64,000 bases of DNA from DATGKG01 sp963783145 (GCA_963783145.1 CAWAMM010000005.1:124001-188000), one strand, 5' to 3'. Counted from the stretch's first letter, positions 45,216 through 53,900 are shown. Numbers and translations: made by a program. Notes: a model not told the origin generated them from the letters alone.

Positions 45216-46195
45216 CGCGAGTCGCTCCGGTTGGCGGATGCTGCACTATAATTCATGCCGCGGTCTCGCGCAATCGAAAGCAGCTCCTGCAGCGATTGCC
45301 GCGACGTTTTGCCGCGAGTATCGAGCTGCGCGTCGGCTTTGCGATACAACGGATCGCGCTGCGCCAAAATGCGACGCATGTCGACCAGCGCCTCGCTGTC
45401 CCCGCTACCCTCGACGCGATGGTCACCCTGGCGAATCACGCGATCCCAATGATCTTCGGGCGAGGCCTGTAGCCAAATTGTATGAAAAGAATCCAACAAA
45501 CGCGCGAAGGTCGCGGGTTCCGACACCAAACCACCTCCGGTGGCGAGCACCACGCGGCGTCTGCCGATGATGATGCGTTCGAGCGCGCGGCGCTCGTAGC
45601 GGCGATAGGCGGCCTGACCCCAGAGGTCGAAGATCTCCTCGACGCTGACCGCAGCTTCGGCTTCGATCTCGCGGCTCATCTCGACGAATTCCCATCCCAG
45701 GCGCTTCGCCAGCATCGCACCGAGCGTGGTCTTGCCTGCGCCGCGCAATCCGATCAACGCAATGCGCTCGGCTTTGCCGATGCGATCGCCGAAGCGATTG
45801 GTGAGAATCGTTGAAGCCTCAGTGAGTTCATCGGTGTCGAGCCGGCCGATCCTCTCGACCAACAGTTTGTATTCGACCGGCCGGGCCGCCTCTTCACTAA
45901 CGAGCTCCGCAACCGGCACGTCGATCGCTTTGGCGAGACGACGCATCAGCACGATGGAAAAATTGCCGCGACCGCTTTCCAGCTCGGCGAGATAGCGTTC
46001 CGAGATCCCGGAATCGTGCGCGAGCATCCGGCGCGACATCCCGTGTCGTGAGCGCGCATCACGCACCCGCGCGCCGAGCGTCTTCAAATAGCGATCGTCG
46101 TTGGTCTTCGCACGACGCGGAGTCGCGGCGACACCACCATTGCCAATGGCGCGCGAGGTCGCTGGAATCAATCCGGGTCTGGCCACGGCATGCAT
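45212..46195 (-). CDS. boxR: BoxR/BzdR-type regulator (XRE HTH fused to shikimate-kinase domain)
   Basis: 327 residues: an N-terminal XRE HTH (about 38-100, with SRRMLAHDSGISERYLAELE), a linker, then a shikimate-kinase-like domain from about 140 with Walker A GLRGAGKTT at 149-157 and LATGGGLVSEP. This fusion is diagnostic of BoxR/BzdR, which bind benzoyl-CoA in the kinase-like domain and derepress the box or bzd genes. It lies directly upstream of boxC with a 4-nt overlap. The start codon falls within a palindrome, so the true start could be slightly downstream. Confidence 0.94.
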   Translation of the reverse strand: MHAVARPGLIPATSRAIGNGGVAATPRRAKTNDDRYLKTLGARVRDARSRHGMSRRMLAHDSGISERYLAELESGRGNFSIVLMRRLAKAIDVPVAELVSEEAARPVEYKLLVERIGRLDTDELTEASTILTNRFGDRIGKAERIALIGLRGAGKTTLGAMLAKRLGWEFVEMSREIEAEAAVSVEEIFDLWGQAAYRRYERRALERIIIGRRRVVLATGGGLVSEPATFARLLDSFHTIWLQASPEDHWDRVIRQGDHRVEGSGDSEALVDMRRILAQRDPLYRKADAQLDTRGKTSRQSLQELLSIARDRGMNYSAASANRSDSR

Positions 46196-46205
46196 TATAA
46201 TGCCG
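46186..46205. promoter_or_regulatory. palindromic promoter/operator candidate at boxR
   Basis: GCATTATAATGC (46192-46203) is a perfect 12-bp palindrome inside a longer imperfect one with CGGCAT and ATGCCG arms (46186-46205). It carries TATAAT in both directions and a TGCA core. From memory, BzdR/BoxR operators contain TGCA half-sites. The gap between metC and boxR is only 33 bp. Confidence 0.45.
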
Positions 46206-46228
46206 ACGCCGAATGGAAGGCGAGAGGT

Positions 46229-47398
46229 TTATTTCAGGGAGGCGAGCTTCGCAAATCCGGCATCGAGGTCCTCGATCAGGTCCTCGACGTTTTCCAGACC
46301 GGCGTGCACGCGGACCACCCAGCGATCCTGATCCTTGGCTACATCGCGATAGGTTTTCAGTCTGAATGGCGACACGAGGCTTTCGTAGCCACCCCATGAG
46401 CCGCCCATCCCGAACAGTTTCAATGTTTCGAGCATGGTGGCGAGCGCCTCCCGCGTCACCCACGACTTAAGGCGAAAGGCGAACAGGCCCGACGCGCCGA
46501 GGAAGTCGCGTTTCCACAGCGCGTGGCCGGGATCGCCTTCCAGCGCGGGATGATAAACGTGCTCGACCTCCGGCTGGGTCGCGAGGTAACTCGCAAGCGC
46601 GAGGCCGTTGCGATGATGCAGCGGTAGACGCGCGGCGAGCGTGCGGAGTCCCCGCAGCGCGAGGTAGATGTCATCGGGACCGGCCATCTGGCCGAGGTGC
46701 CGATGCGCATTTTTAACCGTCTCCCACGCTGCCTCCGTGGTCGTAATGGTTCCGAGCATCGCGTCCGAATGTCCGACGATGTACTTAGTCGCGGCCTGGA
46801 TCGAAACGTCGACGCCATGCGTGAACGGCTTGAAATAAAGCGGCGAGGCCCAGGTGTTGTCCATCATGACGATTGCGCCGAGCGCGTGCGCAACTTCCGC
46901 GATCGCCGGAATATCCTGCACCTCGAAAAGCGCGGTGCTGGGCGATTCGACGAAAACCACTTTGGTATTCGGACGAATCAACTTCCCGATGTCGGCGCCG
47001 ATGTGCGGATCGTAGTAGGTCGTTTCGACGCCGAACTGCTTCAGTATCGAATCGCAGAAGTTGTGGGTCGGGTGATACGCGCCAATCGTCATCAGCAGAT
47101 GATCGCCCGCCGAGAGAAACGCCAGTAGCGCGGTAGTTATCGCGGCGAGGCCCGAGGGCGCGAGACGGCAATGTGCTCCGCCTTCCAGTTGAGCGACCGC
47201 ATCTTCAAGCGAGGATGACGTCGGCGTGCCGATGCGCCCATACATGAATTTGGAATTGGCAGGATCGTGCACCCCGGCGGCAAAATCCTCGAAGGTCTCG
47301 AACAGGATTGTCGAGGTGCGATAGACGGGCGTGTTGACCGCGCCGTAATGCGCCTTCGGATCGCGTCCCGCAACGACCGCAATGGTCTCGTCCTTCAT
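46229..47398 (-). CDS. metC: cystathionine beta-lyase-like PLP enzyme
   Basis: 389 residues of the Cys/Met-metabolism PLP family. The PLP lysine is K205 in QAATKYIVGHSD. MYGRIGTPTSSSLEDAVAQ and SGLAAITTALLAFLSAGDH, plus YYDPHIGADIG, place it with MetC rather than MetB. It should cleave cystathionine to homocysteine, pyruvate and ammonia. It directly abuts the phosphotransferase gene upstream and lies 33 bp before boxR. The link to aromatic degradation is probably incidental. Confidence 0.88.
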   Translation of the reverse strand: MKDETIAVVAGRDPKAHYGAVNTPVYRTSTILFETFEDFAAGVHDPANSKFMYGRIGTPTSSSLEDAVAQLEGGAHCRLAPSGLAAITTALLAFLSAGDHLLMTIGAYHPTHNFCDSILKQFGVETTYYDPHIGADIGKLIRPNTKVVFVESPSTALFEVQDIPAIAEVAHALGAIVMMDNTWASPLYFKPFTHGVDVSIQAATKYIVGHSDAMLGTITTTEAAWETVKNAHRHLGQMAGPDDIYLALRGLRTLAARLPLHHRNGLALASYLATQPEVEHVYHPALEGDPGHALWKRDFLGASGLFAFRLKSWVTREALATMLETLKLFGMGGSWGGYESLVSPFRLKTYRDVAKDQDRWVVRVHAGLENVEDLIEDLDAGFAKLASLK

Positions 47399-48493
47399 CT
47401 AGTTCTTGAAACCGAGTTGCGCGGCGTACCTCGCGGCAGCCTGCGCGAGCGCCGGCGGGTGGGGCGCGAAGGTAGCAAACCGCGGGTCACTGGTCTGTCC
47501 GCGTACGTAACGCACATAAATCTGCTGCACGACGGTTGCGTTCTTCCACAGCGCCCACGACAGATAGAATGGAAAACTGCCGACGTCGCGCCCGGTCCGT
47601 TTCGCATAGCGCTGGACCATTTCGGCGCGCGAGAGAAATCCGTCCTTGAACGTATGCGGCTCGATCTCCGCGAGCTTCACGATCTCGACATCGACGCGCT
47701 CGCGCCAGTAACCCAGCGCGATGCCCAGATCGATCATCGGATCGCCGAGCGTCGACATCTCCCAGTCAAACACGCCGTTGATCTGCCCGGGGTTGGTACG
47801 ATCGAGCATGAGGTTGTGGAGGTAAAAATCATTGTGCAGGATGGTCGGCGCCTGCTCGGCCGGCGCGTGTTCGAGGTACCAGGCACCGAGGCGGTCCATC
47901 AGCGGGACCTCTTCGGTCTTGGCCTTTTCCCATCGCTGCATCCATCCGGTTATCTGACGCTTGACGAATCCCGCGGGCTTACCGAGGCCACCCAGACCAA
48001 TCTTCTCATAGTCGACCGCATGCAGATCGGCGAGGGTGTCGATGAAGCCCTCGGAGATGGCCTTAAAGGTCGCCGGATCATCGCCCAACTCGGCTGGAAC
48101 TGGCTGCCGATTCTTGAACACGATCCCATCGCGGCGCTCCATCACGAAGAACGGCGCGCCGATGATCGAAACGTCGTCAGAGAAGAGCATCGCGCGCGGC
48201 GCCGGTTTAAAGGACTGCCACACGCGCGAGAGGACGCGGAACTCGCGCGCCATGTCATGGCCACCCACAGGCAGCGGGCCGAACGGAGGCCGGCGCACCA
48301 CCCATTCCTGGTCGCCGAAGCGAAGCAGGTAGGTGAGGTTGGAGGAGCCGCCGCGAAACTGCTTGATTTCAAGGGGCGCATCGGCGCCGGGAAGTTTCTG
48401 CTCGCGCAGATGCGCAATCAGCTTGGGCCAGTCGAGCTGCTCTTCTTCGCGGACGTCGCCGTATTCGACGGTAAGGTCTATCGCTTCTGCCAT
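47399..48493 (-). CDS. APH-fold phosphotransferase family protein
   Basis: 364 residues with the aminoglycoside-phosphotransferase/choline-kinase fold. The substrate-nucleotide loop is FRGGSSNLTYLLRFGD, the catalytic loop ILHNDFYLHNLMLD, and the metal site GVFDWEMSTLGDP. This type resembles the N-terminal domain of ACAD10/11, which phosphorylates 4-hydroxyacyl-CoAs. It is common in catabolic clusters and probably not a resistance gene. It is immediately followed by metC with no gap. Confidence 0.87.
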   Translation of the reverse strand: MAEAIDLTVEYGDVREEEQLDWPKLIAHLREQKLPGADAPLEIKQFRGGSSNLTYLLRFGDQEWVVRRPPFGPLPVGGHDMAREFRVLSRVWQSFKPAPRAMLFSDDVSIIGAPFFVMERRDGIVFKNRQPVPAELGDDPATFKAISEGFIDTLADLHAVDYEKIGLGGLGKPAGFVKRQITGWMQRWEKAKTEEVPLMDRLGAWYLEHAPAEQAPTILHNDFYLHNLMLDRTNPGQINGVFDWEMSTLGDPMIDLGIALGYWRERVDVEIVKLAEIEPHTFKDGFLSRAEMVQRYAKRTGRDVGSFPFYLSWALWKNATVVQQIYVRYVRGQTSDPRFATFAPHPPALAQAAARYAAQLGFKN

Positions 48494-48597
48494 GGGCGGG
48501 ATTATAGGACGCGCGCGGGATTTTGCGACCCGTGGATTTACTTCGTGTAGCCCCTTTCATGCCCTCAAAGCGCATCGAAAAGGAGGCATGTGGTACT

Positions 48598-48707
48598 TCA
48601 CCACCGGTCGCGCAGCGCGACCGGCTCTCATCAGTCCGTCACGGTTCTCGCATCGCAGCCATAGCGAGAACCGTGACGGCCAGCTTCTCTCGCAACGCGA
48701 GAGAAGC
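48598..48707. repeat. three-hairpin composite unit, copy 3
   Basis: Between the BKACE stop and the phosphotransferase start. Hairpin 1 CCGGTCGCG-cag-CGCGACCGG (48604-48624); linker CTCTCATCAGTCCGTC; hairpin 2 with a 16-bp stem CCGTCACGGTTCTCGC and its complement around ATCGCAGCCATA (48636-48679); hairpin 3 GCTTCTCTCGC-aac-GCGAGAGAAGC (48683-48707). Confidence 0.85.
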
Positions 48708-48728
48708 GACCGGGAAAGAGTGCGTGGG

Positions 48729-49601
48729 CTATAACTCGAGCAACTCCCGTGACTGAGCGACGGTCGCAACTTCGTGGCCCATCGCACGGATGGTCGCGGC
48801 GGCGCGCTCGACGATTTGCGGATTCGAGAGCTGACCGGCGCGCGCGTATTGATAATCCTCGAGGCCGACGCGCACATGACCACCGAGGCTCACGATCGCG
48901 GGCACCAGCGGCAAGTTGTCGCCACCGAGAGTGGCGGCGAACCAGTTGCATCGCACGCCCTTGATCATTTCGAGGTAGGCCTCGAGGCTTTTGATGGTCG
49001 GCGGCAGGCCGAAGTTCTGCTCCTCGCCACCGAGGTAGAACTTCAGAATCAGCGGCTCTGTCAGCAGTCCCATATCGAGGAAGACCAGCGCGGCGCGTAG
49101 AAAGCCCGGCTCGAAGATTTGCAGCGTCGGGCGCAGGCCCAGCTCGCGCGAGGTCTCGAGGAAGTAGCGACAGGTCGCGTAGCTATTCTGATAGACGAAT
49201 TTCTCGCCACGAAGTTTATGCGTGCGGCGATCGTAGGTGGCGAGGTTCACCGAGCCCATATCGCCCGCGCCGAGGTCGGGCTTGGTGGCGGGATCCTTCG
49301 CCAGCGCGACGAAATGGCTGAAGCGCTCGGCCGGAGTACCATCGAAGGGAAAGGTCGGCCACAGCAGCGGTTGGCACACCGCGCGAACGCGCTTGTAAAC
49401 CTCGGCGTAATAGGGAACATCCTGCACCCACTTGCCGGTCTGCGGATCGCGCACGTGAAAGTGGATGAGCGCGGCGCCGGCGCGTGAAGTCGCGATCGCA
49501 TCGTTGGCGATCTCCTCGGGCGAATAGGGCAGGTTCGGATTCAGCTCGCGCGGCGCGTTGCCATTGATCGCGGACTCTATCATCACGGTTCGAGGTGCCA
49601 T
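48729..49601 (-). CDS. 3-keto-5-aminohexanoate cleavage-type protein (BKACE)
   Basis: 290 residues from MAPRTVMIES (49601); an upstream in-frame start at 49619 adds six residues. It is a Zn-dependent beta-keto acid cleavage enzyme. Metal ligands H47 and H49 are in LIHFHVRD, and PYSPEEIANDAI and GAGDMGSVNL match the family. BKACE proteins condense a beta-keto acid with acetyl-CoA to form acetoacetate and a new CoA ester. The substrate varies widely and is not predictable here. It begins a minus-strand run that continues to the box genes. Confidence 0.92.
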   Translation of the reverse strand: MAPRTVMIESAINGNAPRELNPNLPYSPEEIANDAIATSRAGAALIHFHVRDPQTGKWVQDVPYYAEVYKRVRAVCQPLLWPTFPFDGTPAERFSHFVALAKDPATKPDLGAGDMGSVNLATYDRRTHKLRGEKFVYQNSYATCRYFLETSRELGLRPTLQIFEPGFLRAALVFLDMGLLTEPLILKFYLGGEEQNFGLPPTIKSLEAYLEMIKGVRCNWFAATLGGDNLPLVPAIVSLGGHVRVGLEDYQYARAGQLSNPQIVERAAATIRAMGHEVATVAQSRELLEL

Positions 49602-49663
49602 GCGCGGATTATAGGACACCGCACAATTTTTGCGACCGAAATGAGTGCGTGTGACTCCAACAC

Positions 49664-49735
49664 CAGCGGCGCAGCGCCGCCGGCGCTCACTCGAACGACG
49701 ACATGCATCGCATGATCGTCATTCGACCTCTCCCA
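49664..49735. repeat. degenerate three-hairpin unit, copy 4
   Basis: Hairpin 1 GCGGCG-cag-CGCCGC (49666-49680) and hairpin 2 TCGAACGACG...CGTCATTCGA with one mismatch (49691-49726), joined by a linker related to the other copies. The third hairpin is not recognisable. It lies upstream of the alpha/beta hydrolase gene. Confidence 0.55.
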
Positions 49736-49823
49736 GCGTGCGGTTTCACAAGCTCAGCCGCGGAAGAGGAATATTTGGAGCGTGGCGCGCGAGGGTGGTA
49801 GATTCCGCCTCGAGGCAACCGCG

Positions 49824-50651
49824 ATGGACACTGCAACCGAACCCCGACTCATTCCCGGCCGCGTCCCGATCGGAGAATTCCAACTCTACTATGAGCGCGC
49901 CGGCAGCGGTCCCGCGATCATCTTCCTGCACGGACTCGGTGGGAATCATTTGTCGTGGTGGCAGCAAATGCCGTACTTCATGCGATGGTTCGACTGCATC
50001 ACCGTCGACCAGCGCAGCTTCGGGCTCTCGCCCGATCCTGACGGCAGCTTTTGCGATGCGCATCCGAGCGACCTCGGCGCGCTGCTCGATCATCTTAAAA
50101 TCGAGAAGGCGGTGCTAGTCGGCCAATCGATGGGTGGATGGACGATTGTCGGCTACGCCCTAGAGCATCCGGAGCGCGTCGCCGCGATGGTGATGGCAGA
50201 TACGCCCGGCGGCATCTTCACACCCGAGATGAACGCCATGATGGAAAAGATCCGCGCAGGAGGGCGCGGACCGCTGGAGGCAGTCGCTATCGGATCGCTG
50301 CCGACCTATGCGAAGGGCTACTTCGAGCGCAATCGCGAGATGGCGTATCTGTACGATTCGCTCTTGATCCTCGGCGCGCGGCCGCCGGCTGACGCGATGA
50401 AGCGGCTAGGCAGCCGTCGGTATGACCTCGCGAAGGTGCGCGAACGCCTGAAGATGCCGATTCTGTGTCTGGAAGGCGAACAGGATGCGCTCATCGCGCC
50501 GGAGATGATTCGGCATTTAGTTAAAGCGCTGCCGAATGCACGACTGGCGCTGGTGCCGGGCGCAGGCCATTCGGTGTATTTCGAGAACGCGCCGGCGTTC
50601 AATCAGCTGGTGCTCGATTTCCTCCGCGATGTCGGTTATGCGCCGCGGTAG
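49824..50651 (+). CDS. alpha/beta hydrolase
   Basis: 275 residues from the ATG at 49824; an earlier frame opening at 49782 is less likely. Oxyanion motif FLHGLGGNHLSWW is at 34-46. The nucleophile elbow is GQSMGGW with S102, the acid D221 is in LEGEQDALIAP, and the histidine H249 is in GAGHSVYFE. It is typical of C-C hydrolases, lactonases and esterases in catabolic pathways. It might act on ring-cleavage products, though it lies outside the box operon and on the other strand. Confidence 0.88.
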   Translation: MDTATEPRLIPGRVPIGEFQLYYERAGSGPAIIFLHGLGGNHLSWWQQMPYFMRWFDCITVDQRSFGLSPDPDGSFCDAHPSDLGALLDHLKIEKAVLVGQSMGGWTIVGYALEHPERVAAMVMADTPGGIFTPEMNAMMEKIRAGGRGPLEAVAIGSLPTYAKGYFERNREMAYLYDSLLILGARPPADAMKRLGSRRYDLAKVRERLKMPILCLEGEQDALIAPEMIRHLVKALPNARLALVPGAGHSVYFENAPAFNQLVLDFLRDVGYAPR

Positions 50652-50698
50652 CGAGATCGCAATTGCGGGAAGTGCGGGAGCGGACATACAATTAGATT

Positions 50699-51466
50699 GT
50701 GATACGCCGGTATGCTCGAAATATGGTGGGCATCTGGCTGGCTCTGGGACTCATCTCCCTCGCCTCCTGCGCCTCTCCCTCGACCCAGGTTGCAGCACAG
50801 AATGCGGGCATCGCGCCGGTTGGATCGGCCGCGTCGCCCGCCCCGCCGGAGACACATTTCGCGCCCAATGCTCCCGTCGATAGCGCGCAAAGCACGGCGC
50901 TCACGAATTATCTTCATGGCCGTCAACTACCGCTGGTGGGCGCACGCGTGCTCGCCTCCAATGGCGGCCCGCGACAGGCCATCCTGTATGGATACGTAGC
51001 GACGCCGTTCGGAAAAGCTGACGCAGTCGACAAGGCGCGCGAATTCCTCAACGACTCGGGCGCGCAGGTAGACAATCGCATCAAGATCGAGCCCGACCTC
51101 GCCGGTCCGGGGGCCAATCCGAATTCCGCGACGGCCGACAATAATCCCGACCTCAACAATCCTGATATCCAGAGCTACAAGAATCAGCAGAATCAGCAAC
51201 TCACTCAGCAACAACAACAGTACATGAATCAAGGCTCTCCCTTTGGCGGAAGCGGAGGCAGCCCACTCATGATGATGTTGCCGCTGCTAGGATTCGGCGG
51301 CGGGATGGGCTTCGGCGGCGGAGGCACCAGTTTCGGGATGGGCGGCGGCGGAACCGGCTTCGGTTTCGGCGGCGGCGGAATGGGCATGCCGTTCGGATCG
51401 CCAGCGCCCTACAATAGTTACCCCTCGAGCCCTCCTCCCACGTACGGATCTCCGTACGGCCCGTGA
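50699..51466 (+). CDS. Gly-rich putative lipoprotein
   Basis: 255 residues from a GTG that supplies a basic n-region (MIRRYAR); an ATG at 50723 would drop it. The lipobox LASC follows a hydrophobic stretch. The middle contains a small domain (AILYGYVATPFGKADAVDKA), a Gln/Asn-rich segment (NQQNQQLTQQQQQYMNQ) and a C-terminal Gly/Phe-rich tail with repeated FGGGG-type motifs. It is likely anchored to a membrane and partly disordered. The Gly-rich character recalls the secretin insert at 57 kb. Function is unknown. Confidence 0.72.
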   Translation: MIRRYARNMVGIWLALGLISLASCASPSTQVAAQNAGIAPVGSAASPAPPETHFAPNAPVDSAQSTALTNYLHGRQLPLVGARVLASNGGPRQAILYGYVATPFGKADAVDKAREFLNDSGAQVDNRIKIEPDLAGPGANPNSATADNNPDLNNPDIQSYKNQQNQQLTQQQQQYMNQGSPFGGSGGSPLMMMLPLLGFGGGMGFGGGGTSFGMGGGGTGFGFGGGGMGMPFGSPAPYNSYPSSPPPTYGSPYGP

Positions 51467-51467
51467 C

Positions 51468-52253
51468 CTAGGTTGGCAGCTTGAAGCGCTCGCCGAGGAA
51501 AACCTGGCGCACCTGATCGCTGCCAACGATCTCATTCGGCGTTCCTTCGAAGAGAATCTTGCCCGACGATACGACATAGGCGCGATCGATTATGGAGAGG
51601 GTCGCCGACACGTTGTGGTCCGACATCAGCACCCCGATGCCGCGCTCCTTGAGGTAGGCGATGATGCGTTGAATCTCGACCACCGTGATCGGATCGATGC
51701 CCGCGAAAGGCTCATCGAGGCATAGAAACAATGGATCGAGCACCAGTGCACGCGTGATCTCGACCTTGCGCCGTTCGCCGCCCGAGAGCACGCCTGCCTT
51801 CGATTTCGCCAGCCGCGCAATGCCGAGTTCGTCGAGGAGCGATTGCAGGCGAGCCTGGCGTTCCTCCTCGTTGAGCGGCAGCGTCTCCAGCACAGCGAGT
51901 AGGTTTTGCTCGACGGTCAGCTTCCTGAATACCGAGGGCTCCTGCGGAAGGTAACTGATACCCCGCCGCGCGCGCTTATACAGCGGCAGCATCGTGATCT
52001 CGTCGTCACCAAGTGTCACTACTCCGCGGTCAGGCTTGAGCAGACCGACCAGCATATAGAAGGTCGTGGTCTTGCCGGCGCCGTTGGGACCCAAAAGCCC
52101 CACCACCTCGCCTCGATTGACGGTGACCGAAACGCCGTCGACCACGGAGCGGCCGCCGTAGATCTTGGTGAGGCCCTCACCGTGGAGCGCCTCACGCGGC
52201 GCAGACCGCGGGCGCTCGGTTAACTCCGGCTTGATGCGATTTGCTATCCCCAT
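51468..52253 (-). CDS. lptB: LPS export ABC transporter ATPase LptB
   Basis: 261 residues from the ATG at 52253. Walker A GPNGAGKTT begins at 55, signature LSGGERRKVEI, Walker B LFLCLDEPFAGIDP, and switch LMSDHNV. The RARRGISYLPQEPSVFRKLT block and FAGIDPITV are specific for LptB. It powers extraction of lipopolysaccharide from the inner membrane with LptF/G. The N-terminal extension of about 24 residues is longer than usual. LptA/C/D are not in the window; the neighbouring gene is convergent. Confidence 0.95.
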   Translation of the reverse strand: MGIANRIKPELTERPRSAPREALHGEGLTKIYGGRSVVDGVSVTVNRGEVVGLLGPNGAGKTTTFYMLVGLLKPDRGVVTLGDDEITMLPLYKRARRGISYLPQEPSVFRKLTVEQNLLAVLETLPLNEEERQARLQSLLDELGIARLAKSKAGVLSGGERRKVEITRALVLDPLFLCLDEPFAGIDPITVVEIQRIIAYLKERGIGVLMSDHNVSATLSIIDRAYVVSSGKILFEGTPNEIVGSDQVRQVFLGERFKLPT

Positions 52254-52454
52254 CCGTGGTCCAACCCCGATCAAACTGAACCTTTAGGTTTTACAGGCTT
52301 GGCGCGAGGTTAGAAACACCGTCGCGAGATGGTCAGAAATACGACGCGCTTCGATTGGTTGCGCGGCCGGGGGCGCACAAATAGCCTCGATGGAGTATCG
52401 TTAACGACGGGTCGGCCGTCCGGTCCCAACTTGTTTTCGGGAGAATTTTTGCCG

Positions 52455-53111
52455 ATGCCCCAGTCAAATCGCGCTCGCGCCCCAATCCGCTCATCGATCA
52501 TCGAGGTCGTCCTCGCCGCGTGGATGAGCTTCGTCATCTATGGATGCAGCGCGCAAGCGCCCATCATCCCGCCACCTCCTCCTCCCGTCCAGCCGGCACC
52601 AGCGCCCTCGCCGGTCGCCACTGTCCCGAATGAGATCGGCCCTCCGAAGGTAACGACTGCATCGTTTTATGGCCCCGGCCTACAGGGCCACGTCACCAGC
52701 AGTGGCGAGGTTTACAATCAGCATGCGATGACGGCGGCCTCGCGCACGCTGCCCATCGGATCGCATGCGAAGGTGACCAATCTCAAGACCGGCAAATCGG
52801 TGGTGGTGAGAATCAACGATCACGGTCCGTTCGTGAAGGGACGCGGAATCGATTTGTCGCGCGCCGCGGCAAAAAATATCGGGATCGACCATCACGGAGT
52901 CGCGAAAGTAAAGGTGACGCGCGTCACGGCTCCGTCTAGTGAGACGCGCGACTCTTCGGCGCCCACTGCAAAGATCGCAGATACCTCGGATGCGGCTTCC
53001 AACGGCTCAACCAGCGCCGCGAATCCTCCGGCGGCGGAGTCGAGCGTGATCCCTGTTTCACCCGATTCGGCTAGTGCCGCGTCCGCAGCGACTGTTTCGC
53101 CATCGGAGTAA
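52455..53111 (+). CDS. RlpA-like lipoprotein, septal ring lytic transglycosylase
   Basis: 218 residues from the ATG at 52455, with GGGAGAA upstream; the frame remains open to 52329 without a signal. The signal/lipobox is FVIYGC. A proline-rich spacer (PPPPPPVQPAPAPSP) leads to the double-psi beta-barrel: TTASFYGPGLQGHVTSSGE, AASRTLPIGSHAKVTNL and RINDHGPFVKGRGIDLS. RlpA cleaves glycan strands lacking stem peptides at the septum. The C-terminus is Ser/Thr/Ala-rich and lacks an obvious SPOR domain, unlike the E. coli protein. Confidence 0.9.
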   Translation: MPQSNRARAPIRSSIIEVVLAAWMSFVIYGCSAQAPIIPPPPPPVQPAPAPSPVATVPNEIGPPKVTTASFYGPGLQGHVTSSGEVYNQHAMTAASRTLPIGSHAKVTNLKTGKSVVVRINDHGPFVKGRGIDLSRAAAKNIGIDHHGVAKVKVTRVTAPSSETRDSSAPTAKIADTSDAASNGSTSAANPPAAESSVIPVSPDSASAASAATVSPSE

Positions 53112-53201
53112 AAGGAAAAGCAGAGACCGACGCTGTCGATCCCTGCTCCAAATAGATCCCTCGCAAAGCGCGCAGGATGACCGCTTACCTTCGGTTCGCG
53201 G

Positions 53202-53804
53202 TCATTTCATCGTCCGCACCTTTGCGTTGGCTTCGCGGCCGAGGCACTTCTGCAGCCATGCTTGCGCGGTCGGCGTCGCCGACAAATCCAGGCGCATCAT
53301 TGGCGCCCACGCCAGTACCGAAGCGGCATTGAGATCCGCGATGGTGAACGTATTGCCGAGCAGATATTCCTTGCCCTGGAGCGCATCATCAAGGACCTTC
53401 AACGGCGCCTTGATCGCATCGGCCGCTTTCTGCGCGGCCTTCTCGTCGCGTTGATCGGCCGGCAGCAGCATCTTATGCATCAGCATCGTCAGCAGATGTG
53501 GCTCGACCTCGGTCATGCCCCAAAAGCTCCACTGATAGGCGGCTGCGTGTCCGAAAACATCTGCGGGCCACAATCCGTTCTTGCCGTACTTCTCGGCCAC
53601 GTAAAGGTTGATGGCCATCGATTCCCAAATGTAATGGCCATCGTCCTCGAGCACCGGTATATGCCCGTTGGGATTGCGTTTGAGATGATCGGGCGTTTTG
53701 GCCTGAGTGTTCGGCATCGTGTCGTGCTCGTATTTTGCCCCTACCTCTTCGAGTGCCCATAGCGATCTCGCGGCGCGTGACTTGGAGCTTCCGTAAAATT
53801 TCAT
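53202..53804 (-). CDS. glutathione S-transferase family protein
   Basis: 200 residues. The N-terminal thioredoxin-like domain starts MKFYGSSKSRAARSLWALEE, with an active-site serine region and the cis-proline motif GHIPVLEDDGHYIWESMAI that binds the glutathione gamma-glutamyl group. The helical C-terminal domain includes LGNTFTIADLNAASVLAWA. Members detoxify electrophiles or act in aromatic catabolism. It is monocistronic. Confidence 0.92.
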   Translation of the reverse strand: MKFYGSSKSRAARSLWALEEVGAKYEHDTMPNTQAKTPDHLKRNPNGHIPVLEDDGHYIWESMAINLYVAEKYGKNGLWPADVFGHAAAYQWSFWGMTEVEPHLLTMLMHKMLLPADQRDEKAAQKAADAIKAPLKVLDDALQGKEYLLGNTFTIADLNAASVLAWAPMMRLDLSATPTAQAWLQKCLGREANAKVRTMK

Positions 53805-53900
53805 TTCGCCTCCTTCGGCGCGTTCGTCAGAAGTTGTTGCCTCTATGTAGCGCGATGCACGCGGACTCTACAAATGCGAAAAGCGCCGAGGAATTTCAAG

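Noticed and set aside
47399..48493. Aminoglycoside resistance kinase
   Set aside because: The fold is shared, but the sequence and catabolic context match the ACAD10/11-type phosphotransferases.
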